Below, piece by piece: positions 8,872 to 17,138 of a DNA stretch of 64,000 bases (position 1 is its first letter; the number at the start of each line of letters is the position of its first letter). Location: positions 62,001 through 126,000 of the forward strand of contig JBAYGT010000006.1 of assembly GCA_041666525.1 (NCBI GenBank). The letters run 5' to 3'. This DNA comes from JBAXTZ01 sp041666525. GTDB lineage: Bacteria; Bacillota; Negativicutes; JBAXTZ01. Position numbers and translations under genes: made by a program. The notes beneath the pieces are model-generated. The model had not been told where the DNA came from. It ran no database searches and saw only the letters and a program-made list of their open reading frames with translations.

Positions 8872-10272
8872 ATGAAGCTGTTAAACAAACTATTAAAGAG
8901 CAGGGGTCGTGACAATTACGGCGAATTTCTGCCGGCTGCGATAGAAGTATTGGAAACTCCGCCATCACCAGCCGGACGGTTGACTCTTTGTCTGTTGATT
9001 GTTTTTGTAGTTGCCGCAATTTCCTGGATGATTATCGGCAAGGTTGACGAAGTTGCATCGGCGACGGGCAGTATTGTCCCGCAGGGATACGTCAAGGCCA
9101 TTCAAAGCGAGCGTGATGGTGTTATTAATAAAATATTGGTAACCGACGGTCAACTGGTGAAAAAGGGCGATATTTTGGTTGAACTCGACGGTAAAGTTGA
9201 TCGGGCAGAAGTCAAAAAATTGCATGAGGATCTTGATTATTACAACATGGCGATTGATTCAATGGAAGCATTGCTTTTGGGAATACCGTTTCAACCGACA
9301 CAGGACAAGTATAAGTATTTACGCCCCGAGGATATGAAAGAGCAGCAGGACTGGTTTAGCAACAAGCAAGCTACTTTAAGGGCGCGTGAAAATGTGGCAA
9401 TCGCCCAAATTGATGCAGCGAAGGCCAAAGTTACCGCTGAAGAGGCCACCCGTGATAAATACGCCGCGTTATTAACCGATGTTCGGGAGCAGGAGCGGCG
9501 GATGCAGGAACTTAATAAAAACAATTCTATCGAAGAATTTCAGGTGTTTCAATACCGCAAAGAGCGGGTGAATACCCAACAGTCACTGGCAACTGAGCAC
9601 GCGGCGATTCTGGCAGTAAAGGCAGCGGTTGTTGAAGGCAAGGCGCGCCTTATTGATGCCCGGGTAGAATTTTTTGATGAAATCAACTCCAAGATTATGG
9701 AAGATTGGGAAGCACGCGATAAAATTGAATTGAGTTTGATTCGTGCCGAGCGTGTCAATCAGGCGAATATCGTTCGAGCGCCGGTTGATGGCCGGATTTC
9801 GACGATGGCGGTACATAACGAAGGAGTGGTCGTAAAAACTGGAGAGCCGTTGCTGACCGTAGTGCCGAGCGGACAAAAACTTCAGGTTGAAGCCTGGATT
9901 GGAAACCGTGATATTGGTTTTATTCGCGTTGGTCAAGTCGCTGATATCAAAATTGCCACCTTTGATTTCCAGAAATACGGTGTAATCCGTGGTAAAGTTT
10001 TGCGGATATCACCCGATGCCGGTGAAGTTGGTGTTTCCCGTCAGGAAAATGCCGGATCGACTGGCGAAGCTACTAATATTCCTGAGAAAAAATATAGTTA
10101 TCGGGCGACGATCGAGTTGGATCAGGATTATATGATGATTGACGGGCAAAAGGTAATGTTTGCTCCGGGAATGGTTGTGACCGCAGAGGTTAAGACCGGT
10201 AAAAGACGCATTATTCAGTATTTTCTCGATACTTTCCGCAAGTATGCCAATGATTCGTTGAGGGAGCGTTGA
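8872..10272 (+). CDS. HlyD-family type I secretion adaptor (membrane fusion protein)
   Basis: Periplasmic adaptor of 466 residues linking an inner-membrane ABC exporter to an outer-membrane channel. A single membrane helix lies near residues 39-60; a biotinyl-lipoyl-like half motif follows (ERDGVINKILVTDGQLVKKGD), then a long coiled-coil hairpin region (about 140-290), the second lipoyl half (IVRAPVDGRIS) and a C-terminal beta-barrel. GAGGTGG precedes the ATG. It lies between two ABC exporter genes and its stop codon is one base before the start of the second. No TolC-like gene is in the window, so the outer-membrane partner must be encoded elsewhere. Confidence 0.93.
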   Translation: MKLLNKLLKSRGRDNYGEFLPAAIEVLETPPSPAGRLTLCLLIVFVVAAISWMIIGKVDEVASATGSIVPQGYVKAIQSERDGVINKILVTDGQLVKKGDILVELDGKVDRAEVKKLHEDLDYYNMAIDSMEALLLGIPFQPTQDKYKYLRPEDMKEQQDWFSNKQATLRARENVAIAQIDAAKAKVTAEEATRDKYAALLTDVREQERRMQELNKNNSIEEFQVFQYRKERVNTQQSLATEHAAILAVKAAVVEGKARLIDARVEFFDEINSKIMEDWEARDKIELSLIRAERVNQANIVRAPVDGRISTMAVHNEGVVVKTGEPLLTVVPSGQKLQVEAWIGNRDIGFIRVGQVADIKIATFDFQKYGVIRGKVLRISPDAGEVGVSRQENAGSTGEATNIPEKKYSYRATIELDQDYMMIDGQKVMFAPGMVVTAEVKTGKRRIIQYFLDTFRKYANDSLRER

Positions 10273-10273
10273 T

Positions 10274-12385
10274 ATGAACGACGTAAAGGTTGACAGCGGC
10301 TTGATGTGTCTCGCCGAGGCCGCCCGGTTGCTCGAAGTATCAACGGACTATTTACAGTTGGAACGGGTATATGGCAATAGTGGTTCGGATTGCGCCGAAT
10401 TAGATATTGTTCGCGCTGCCAAAGCGCACGGACTGCGTGCCGGACTGCGTCATATAAAGCCGGATGATTTGGATGTAATTCCACTACCGGTAATAATCAA
10501 AATTAATAATGGCGGATTTTGTCTGTTCTATCGCCGTGATGCCGGTTATCATGTATTTGATCCGGAGATTAACGCCAGTGTTGAAATAACCAGGGAAGTT
10601 TTGTTGAACCGCTGGCTTGGTATCGGTGTGGTGCTGGCAAAAGGCGCACCGTCGGCCGCAATAAAAGCTGAGTCGTTTGCAATGCGGCGGATGCTGCCGG
10701 TAATCTGGAAGCATAAAAAACAATTGTACCGGGTACTGGCGTTTACATTACTGGTGCAATTACTCGGTTTGATAGCGCCATTGTTTTCTAAAGAAATTAT
10801 TGACAATGTGCTGGTGCATCACAGCGTGGCCACACTCAACGTATTGCTGTCGGGTATGCTTTTCACGGCGATATTTATTGTTGTGTTTGAAATGTTGCGT
10901 GTTTATGTGTTTGCTTACGCCGCAACGCGAATCGATACGTTATTATCGGCTGACGTGTTCAACCACGTGTTACGGTTGCCGATGAAAACACTGACGCGCT
11001 GGCAGTCCGGCGACGTCGTCAGCCGGATGGGGGAGCTCGCCAATATCCGTCAATTTATCACCGGTACTTCGGTGACATTGGTGTTGGATTTTGTCTTTGC
11101 ACTGATTTATCTGGCGATACTGGTGGTCTATAGTTGGCAACTGACGTTGATTACACTGTTTACTGTAGCAATTTATGTTGTGGTTAACCTGATTATTGCA
11201 CCGGTTTTCAAGCGGATATTGCGTGAAAAATTTCAAAAAAATGCCGATAATATTTCCTTTGTAATTGAGGCGCTTGGCGGTATTCAAACGGTAAAGGCTG
11301 CGGCAATCGAAGACCGGCTGATTGAAAAACGTGATGACCTGCTGGCCGGATATGTAAAAGCCAGTTTTTATTCATCAACTTTGCAGGTTTTTTGTCAGGC
11401 GCTGGGAACGTTTATCTATCAGATTTTTACCATCGGAGTGTTGGTGGTAGGTGCAATTCTGATTATGGGTGACAAGATGAGCGTGGGTACGCTGGTGGCG
11501 GTACAAATGCTTGCTGGTCAGGTAATGCAGCCGCTGCTAAGAATCGTGTCCGTATGGCAAAGTTTTCAACAGACCAGAGTCAGCTTTGAGCGGGTGAGCG
11601 ACATTGTCGACAGTGATGCCGAACCCAGTTTCAATCCCAACCGCGCAACTTTGCCGTCTATCAGTGGCCATATCACGTTTGACAAAGTCGTATTCAGTTA
11701 TAAAAATGATGGCGCAGAGATTATCAAAGGTCTGGATCTGGAGATTCAGCCCGGACAAAAAATTGGTATCGTCGGCCGCTCCGGTTCCGGGAAAAGCACC
11801 TTGGTAAAACTGTTGCAACGATTATATATACCAAACGGCGGGCGAGTGTTGATTGATGGCGTGGATTTAGCTCAGGTCGATACCGGTTGGCTGCGACGGC
11901 AAATCGGTGTGGTACTGCAGGAAAACGTATTATTTACTGGTACGATTGCGGATAATATTGCGCTCGGTGATGCCAAGGCTACCCGTAAAGAAATAGTGGA
12001 AACGGCAAAACTCGCCGGCGCCCATGAATTCATTGCTGAATTGCCTGAACATTACGATACGGAGCTTGGCGAAAACGGCACCGGCCTGTCCGGTGGGCAA
12101 AAACAGCGGGTGGCGATTGCCCGGGCGCTGGTAGCTGATCCGAGAATCCTGATATTTGACGAGGCGACCAGCGCACTGGATTATGAATCGGAAAAAATTA
12201 TTATGGATAATTTGGAAACGATAACCAAAGGCCGTACGGCGGTGTTCGTCGCGCATCGTCTGAGTACTATTCGCAACTGTGATAAGATCATTGTCATGGA
12301 ACGGGGACGGATTGTCGAACAAGGCAAGTGGGACGAATTACTTGCCAACCGCGGTGTGTTCTACGAAATGCATTCGGCACAATAA
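10274..12385 (+). CDS. Type I secretion ABC transporter with degenerate C39-like domain (HlyB type)
   Basis: ABC exporter of 703 residues: N-terminal C39-like domain (about 1-125), six-helix membrane domain (about 145-440), nucleotide-binding domain with Walker A GRSGSGKST, signature LSGGQKQR, Walker B ILIFDEATSA and VAHRLST. In the C39 domain the catalytic cysteine position reads DSG instead of DCG and the usual catalytic histidine is missing, so it should bind substrate like HlyB and not cleave a leader. The gene starts one base after the HlyD stop, indicating tight translational coupling. Confidence 0.93.
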   Translation: MNDVKVDSGLMCLAEAARLLEVSTDYLQLERVYGNSGSDCAELDIVRAAKAHGLRAGLRHIKPDDLDVIPLPVIIKINNGGFCLFYRRDAGYHVFDPEINASVEITREVLLNRWLGIGVVLAKGAPSAAIKAESFAMRRMLPVIWKHKKQLYRVLAFTLLVQLLGLIAPLFSKEIIDNVLVHHSVATLNVLLSGMLFTAIFIVVFEMLRVYVFAYAATRIDTLLSADVFNHVLRLPMKTLTRWQSGDVVSRMGELANIRQFITGTSVTLVLDFVFALIYLAILVVYSWQLTLITLFTVAIYVVVNLIIAPVFKRILREKFQKNADNISFVIEALGGIQTVKAAAIEDRLIEKRDDLLAGYVKASFYSSTLQVFCQALGTFIYQIFTIGVLVVGAILIMGDKMSVGTLVAVQMLAGQVMQPLLRIVSVWQSFQQTRVSFERVSDIVDSDAEPSFNPNRATLPSISGHITFDKVVFSYKNDGAEIIKGLDLEIQPGQKIGIVGRSGSGKSTLVKLLQRLYIPNGGRVLIDGVDLAQVDTGWLRRQIGVVLQENVLFTGTIADNIALGDAKATRKEIVETAKLAGAHEFIAELPEHYDTELGENGTGLSGGQKQRVAIARALVADPRILIFDEATSALDYESEKIIMDNLETITKGRTAVFVAHRLSTIRNCDKIIVMERGRIVEQGKWDELLANRGVFYEMHSAQ

Positions 12386-12389
12386 TAAA

Positions 12390-12425
12390 AAGCCCGACCG
12401 CTAAAACCGGTCGGGCTTAGTTGTG
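12390..12425. terminator. Bidirectional terminator between exporter and glycosyltransferase genes
   Basis: Perfect stem AGCCCGACCG (12391-12400) with CGGTCGGGCT (12408-12417). On the minus strand the stem is followed by a good T-run, so it best serves the convergent glycosyltransferase gene; on the plus strand the T-run is short. Confidence 0.85.
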
Positions 12426-12432
12426 ATTGTCA

Positions 12433-13632
12433 TTACAAAAGTTCCGGGAAATGGAGTTGTAGAAATTTAACGTCGGCACTGTTGCCGGAATCGTATATGG
12501 CGCCAAAAATTGAAACCGGCGGCTGACCGGAGAGACTGACCAGTTCCATCAGCCATTTTAGGGTGGCAACATCTTGCTTGTTGCGGCGCATGAACTGTAT
12601 CAGAGCTTCGATTGCCTGATTAACATTACCGGTTTGGCTGCATAATAAACCAAGACGCCAATATATGGTCGGCTCTTTCCATTTGAAATCCAACCACTGG
12701 TCGCCGCTATATTCGCTGTTCAAGCGGAGACTTTTTTGAAAATTAGCAATTGCCGCGTGCGGATTGCCGCGACGCTCATCATACAATGCCCGCCAATAAT
12801 AAATTTCCGGATGGTCGGGAAAGCGGCGGATAACGTCGGCAAATTCCGCCTCGATTTCTGCAGCACAAAATTTCTCCGGATTATTGTGCATATATTCAAG
12901 GATTAATAACGGCGGCCGTACGGCAAGCGTATAACCCTGGTTGCGTTCGATATCACGTTTTTTGGCTAGTACCGCAAATTCGTGGGCTTTATCCCATTGA
13001 CCGAAACTGACGTATTCATTAGCCAGTGTGATATACAGGTAATCAGTTATTTTACCTGCATTCAGATTTTTTTCCAATAGCTTGAGATTGCGGCCGGACT
13101 TGTCTTTCAGTTTTTCCGGCGCAAAACCGTAGTGATGGATAATTATTTCCTTGTGCAGATAACCGGATAAATATTGCTCGCCGAAAAAAAGCATTTCGTG
13201 GATGTTACCGACCCACTGGATATCAGGGCGGTTGCGATAAATTTTGCCGGTGATCGTGTCGGCAAAATTAGTGGCATCATAGTGATTGATTTCGCGCACC
13301 ATAATCATGTTGACGTCGGGTTGGTTGTGATATTGCTCAATCAGCGCCCGCACTTTTGGGATGCTGTTCTCGTCAAACCACTGGTCGGCATCTAAAAAAA
13401 CAATCCAGTCGCCCTTGACTTGGGACACGGCGAAGTTGCGGGCGGCGGCAAAATCGTCCATCCAGTCAAAATAGCGGACATCGGCGCCGAGTGCTTGGGC
13501 AAGGGCGACGGTTTCGTCAGTAGAACCGGTATCGACTAAAACCATTTCATCTAAAAACGGCAACATGCTTTGCAGGCATTTGCCGATGGCCTGTTGCTCG
13601 TTTTTTGTAATAACCAGTCCGCTTACAAACAT
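12433..13632 (-). CDS. Family 2 glycosyltransferase with TPR-like C-terminus (SunS-related)
   Basis: Soluble glycosyltransferase of about 399 residues. The N-terminal GT-A domain shows LVITKNE, VDTGSTD and the metal-binding FLDADQW motif; the C-terminal half (about 220-399) has helical repeats of TPR character. This architecture occurs in SunS-type enzymes that glycosylate peptides and in Firmicute enzymes of unknown target. The ATG at 13632 is preferred because GAGGTGA lies at the right distance; a GTG two codons earlier overlaps that site. It is convergent with the type I secretion locus; whether it modifies the secreted chitinase is not shown by the sequence. Confidence 0.85.
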   Translation of the reverse strand: MFVSGLVITKNEQQAIGKCLQSMLPFLDEMVLVDTGSTDETVALAQALGADVRYFDWMDDFAAARNFAVSQVKGDWIVFLDADQWFDENSIPKVRALIEQYHNQPDVNMIMVREINHYDATNFADTITGKIYRNRPDIQWVGNIHEMLFFGEQYLSGYLHKEIIIHHYGFAPEKLKDKSGRNLKLLEKNLNAGKITDYLYITLANEYVSFGQWDKAHEFAVLAKKRDIERNQGYTLAVRPPLLILEYMHNNPEKFCAAEIEAEFADVIRRFPDHPEIYYWRALYDERRGNPHAAIANFQKSLRLNSEYSGDQWLDFKWKEPTIYWRLGLLCSQTGNVNQAIEALIQFMRRNKQDVATLKWLMELVSLSGQPPVSIFGAIYDSGNSADVKFLQLHFPELL

Positions 13633-13669
13633 TTTCACCTCATATGCCGATTGCGTAGAATATTCATAA

Positions 13670-13682
13670 ATTATACTATAAT
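13670..13682. promoter_or_regulatory. Overlapping divergent -10 boxes between glycosyltransferase and addB
   Basis: TATAAT occurs on the plus strand at 13677-13682 and on the minus strand at 13675-13670. Neither has a convincing -35 element. Confidence 0.4.
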
Positions 13683-13778
13683 TGCAGCGACTTTGAGTAC
13701 TTGTGTTTTTTCAGCACCGGTATGCAGGAGAAAACTGGTGTTTTGGCGAATTTAGTTTATGTGAAACGAGGTGGCAGC

Positions 13779-16700
13779 ATGCCGATAAAGATTGTCTATG
13801 GCGCCGCCGGAACGGGCAAAACCCACCGTTGTCTTAGTGAAATATCCCAACTATGCAAAGCCGATCCCCTGGGATCGCCGCTCTATTTAATTGTGCCTGA
13901 ACAGGCATCGTTCGAAGCTGAAAAACAATTGGCCGAAATGTGCGGGGGCGGTTTTATGCGTGCGCAGGCGTTTGGGTTTAAGCGATTTGCCTACCGGCTG
14001 ATGAACGAGCAGGGCCGAACAGGACAGGCGCTGAGCGATACAGCACGCAGGCTGGTGGTCAAACGGTTGTTACAGTTGAATGCGCCGAATTTGAAAATCT
14101 ATGGCGGCGTGAGTAATGAGCATAATTTCGCGGCTGAACTTTCGCAGTTATTTCGGGAGTTAAAGAATTCCGGTATTATGCCAACCGATTTTTCCGGTAA
14201 AAATTTTTGCCAGGCGCAAGGAAAATTAGCTGATTTGGCGTTGTTATATCGAGAATGGGAAGATTTCAAAACCGCCAACGGATTTCTCGACCCGGAAGAT
14301 TATCTCAATGAGTTGCCACAAATAATTTTATCAACCGCCGGATGGTCCGGTGCAAAATTTTGGTTTGACGGCTTTAGCTTTTTTTCCAATACGGAACTAA
14401 ATGTGATAGCGGCTTTGCTAACCGCAGGGTGCGAGGTAGTTGTTACACTGTGTATTGATGATATTGCGGCTGACTATTCCGAAATCAGTGAATTGTTTTA
14501 CCAGCAATGGACTACCATCCGGCGCTTAAAAAGCTTGCAAAATGCTGTTGAGTTGGAAGAACTAAGTCTGGCGCGGCGGTTCGATAATGACGATATTATT
14601 GCCGCCGGATTGGCGCTGCGCGATGTCGCGTCAACGAAAGAAGCGCGGACTTCTGTACAAGTCATCAAAGCAGCTAGCGTTAATGAAGAGGCGGCGTGGA
14701 TTGCGCGAAAAATCATTGAACTTGTGCGGACAGGGTTTTTTCGGTTTCGCGATATTGCTGTTGTTGGCAGGAGCGTTGAGGAATATCGAAATGCTTTTGA
14801 AACAGCGTTCCGTGATGCTGAGATTAATTTTGCCTTTGATCAGCCGCCGGTAGTTGCCCGCCATTTTTTGACCGATTTTGTGCGAGCCTTGCTGGAAATT
14901 AAATTACATGGCCGTGATTACCGTTCGATGTTTACGGCAATCAAAACCGGTTTGTTTGAGCAAAACGGCTATACCGTTGATGACTATGATTTGCTTGAAA
15001 ATTATGTTTTGAAATATGGTATCCGCGGTGCAACGTGGATGCAGGCCGCGCCTTGGGATTTTGCGGCAAAAGAAGCAGAATTTACAGGGAGAGAAGCAGC
15101 GTTTGCTGATGTGCGCATGGATGAATTGCGGCAGTATATCAACAGCGCACTTGAACCGTTTACAACCTATCGCGATGGAACATTGACTGTGGGTGATTAT
15201 ATTGCCAGGATTGATGCTGTACTGGAAAAGCTCAATGTTGCCGGGCGGATGAAACTGCTCGCCGATAATGCCGCCGACAGCCACGATGTCAGCAGAAGTA
15301 ATATTCATCAACAAATTCAGCGTTATGTCGAAGAATTGTTTTTGGAACTAAACGGATTGTGTGGCACGGATAAAATTAAACTCGAGGATTTTGCAGCGTT
15401 ATTGGCAGAGGGCTTTGATTCGGTTCAAATCAAGGCCACGCCGCCGGGTTTGGATTACATCGCGGTGTGTTCACTTGACCGGATGAAAATGCCTGAACGC
15501 AAAGCATTGTTTTTATTCGGATTAAATGAAGGAGTAATTCCGGCGCGCGGGGCGGGCAGCACGTTACTAAATGATGATGATTTGAATATGTTAAACAGTG
15601 TCGGACTTGATATGAGCGCCGCCCGCAATAAATTATTCACTGACCGGTTTACGTTGTATGCGGCAATGTCTCAGGCTAAAGAACAGCTGTACCTCAGCTA
15701 TGCTTTGGCTAATAATGCCGGCAAACCGCGCGCGGTATCAATGTATTTAGAGAAAATCAGCCGTATGTTAAGGCTGCCGGAATGTACTGCCGCCAGCTAT
15801 GCTTCGCTGCGCGAGCGTATCGCGCCCGGACAGTTGCTGATTACCGGCTATTTGAGCAGTTTGCGTAGTATCGAGAAAACGCTTGCCACAATATATTCTT
15901 CAAAAATAGATGTCAAAGCGGATTTGCCGTACTGGACGGCGGTGAGCGAAAAGATATTTGCCGACGGCAAAAACATTATCGAAAAAGCTGCGGCGCGGCT
16001 GGACGGCAGAAAAAAATTGCCGGAAGCAATTGCGCTGTCGCTGCACGTTAAAGATGGCGAATTTACCTGTAGTATCAGTAAACTTGAGACTTTTGCCAAC
16101 TGTCCGTTTAAATTTTTTGCTGATTACGGATTGAAATTACGCGAACGTGAGATTAACGAACTGGATATTCTTGATGTCGGCAATCTCTTCCACGGAGTAT
16201 TGCAAAAACTGGGTATGAAGCTTGCGAATATGGACGATGCAGCACTGACGGCGCTTTGTCGGCAAGAGTTTACCGAAATCCAGAGTAAAATTAAAAATCA
16301 ATTGTTTTCCAAGGCCGCGTATAATGAAAACTTGGCGGAGCGTTTGTATAAGCGGTTTGAAAAGGCGGTGTTGCGATTCGCCGGATTTTCCCGTAACAGC
16401 GCGTTGAAACCGGAATATTTCGAGCGGGAATTCGGCAGGAATTCTGACTGGCCGCCGATAGTTGTAGCTGCGCCTACCCGGATAATTATCGAAGGCAAAA
16501 TTGACCGTGTGGATTGTGGAAGCGTGGACGGTCAGGAATATGCGTTGCTTGTTGACTACAAAAACGGCCGCGCGGTTGCGGATTTCACTAAAATCTATAA
16601 TGGTGTTTCACTACAGCTACCGGTATATTTAACAGCATTGCGCCAAACATTAAAAACCGTTGAAATTGCCGGGATGTTGTATTTGGGGATGAAAGACGAC

Positions 16701-17138
16701 CGGGTGAGTGCAGGAATTGCCGCAGACGGTGACGATATTAATAATGAGCGATATGACAAGACGTCGTTCACCGGGATAGTGAACGATAATGGCATCATGG
16801 ACAACCTGGACAAAAAAACCGGGAAGCATTATGAATATATCGCTATCAAAAATAGTCTGTTTGATAGCGGAAGCTTGGAGTTGCTCCGGCAAAACGCACT
16901 GACACAAGCCGCCAACCATGTTGCTGCGATTACCGGTGGCAATATCGAAGTTAAACCGGTGCAAAGCGCGGGGAGAATGGCGTGCGATTATTGCAAGTTT
17001 GCAGAAGTTTGTCATTTTGAACAAGGGCTGGGAGATCAACCGCGGGAGTTGAAAAAAATAAACGCTCAGGCGGTGCTGGATGAATTGCAGCAACGCTTTT
17101 TGACCGGCGACAAGGAGGGCAGCAATGAGTGCCGATAA
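13779..17138 (+). CDS. addB: ATP-dependent helicase/nuclease subunit B (AddB)
   Basis: Subunit of the AddAB helicase-nuclease that processes double-strand breaks for RecA loading. About 1119 residues. The N-terminus has a Walker A motif GAAGTGKT; the centre is an inactivated superfamily 1 helicase fold; the C-terminus carries a RecB-family nuclease domain (VDYKNGR, then LQLPVYL) bracketed by four cysteines, CPFKFF near 770 and CDYCKFAEVC near 1070, that would bind the 4Fe-4S cluster typical of AddB. The ATG at 13779 is preceded by GAGGTGG; in-frame starts upstream lack a ribosome site. The addA gene overlaps its end by 14 bases. Confidence 0.95.
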   Translation: MPIKIVYGAAGTGKTHRCLSEISQLCKADPLGSPLYLIVPEQASFEAEKQLAEMCGGGFMRAQAFGFKRFAYRLMNEQGRTGQALSDTARRLVVKRLLQLNAPNLKIYGGVSNEHNFAAELSQLFRELKNSGIMPTDFSGKNFCQAQGKLADLALLYREWEDFKTANGFLDPEDYLNELPQIILSTAGWSGAKFWFDGFSFFSNTELNVIAALLTAGCEVVVTLCIDDIAADYSEISELFYQQWTTIRRLKSLQNAVELEELSLARRFDNDDIIAAGLALRDVASTKEARTSVQVIKAASVNEEAAWIARKIIELVRTGFFRFRDIAVVGRSVEEYRNAFETAFRDAEINFAFDQPPVVARHFLTDFVRALLEIKLHGRDYRSMFTAIKTGLFEQNGYTVDDYDLLENYVLKYGIRGATWMQAAPWDFAAKEAEFTGREAAFADVRMDELRQYINSALEPFTTYRDGTLTVGDYIARIDAVLEKLNVAGRMKLLADNAADSHDVSRSNIHQQIQRYVEELFLELNGLCGTDKIKLEDFAALLAEGFDSVQIKATPPGLDYIAVCSLDRMKMPERKALFLFGLNEGVIPARGAGSTLLNDDDLNMLNSVGLDMSAARNKLFTDRFTLYAAMSQAKEQLYLSYALANNAGKPRAVSMYLEKISRMLRLPECTAASYASLRERIAPGQLLITGYLSSLRSIEKTLATIYSSKIDVKADLPYWTAVSEKIFADGKNIIEKAAARLDGRKKLPEAIALSLHVKDGEFTCSISKLETFANCPFKFFADYGLKLREREINELDILDVGNLFHGVLQKLGMKLANMDDAALTALCRQEFTEIQSKIKNQLFSKAAYNENLAERLYKRFEKAVLRFAGFSRNSALKPEYFEREFGRNSDWPPIVVAAPTRIIIEGKIDRVDCGSVDGQEYALLVDYKNGRAVADFTKIYNGVSLQLPVYLTALRQTLKTVEIAGMLYLGMKDDRVSAGIAADGDDINNERYDKTSFTGIVNDNGIMDNLDKKTGKHYEYIAIKNSLFDSGSLELLRQNALTQAANHVAAITGGNIEVKPVQSAGRMACDYCKFAEVCHFEQGLGDQPRELKKINAQAVLDELQQRFLTGDKEGSNECR

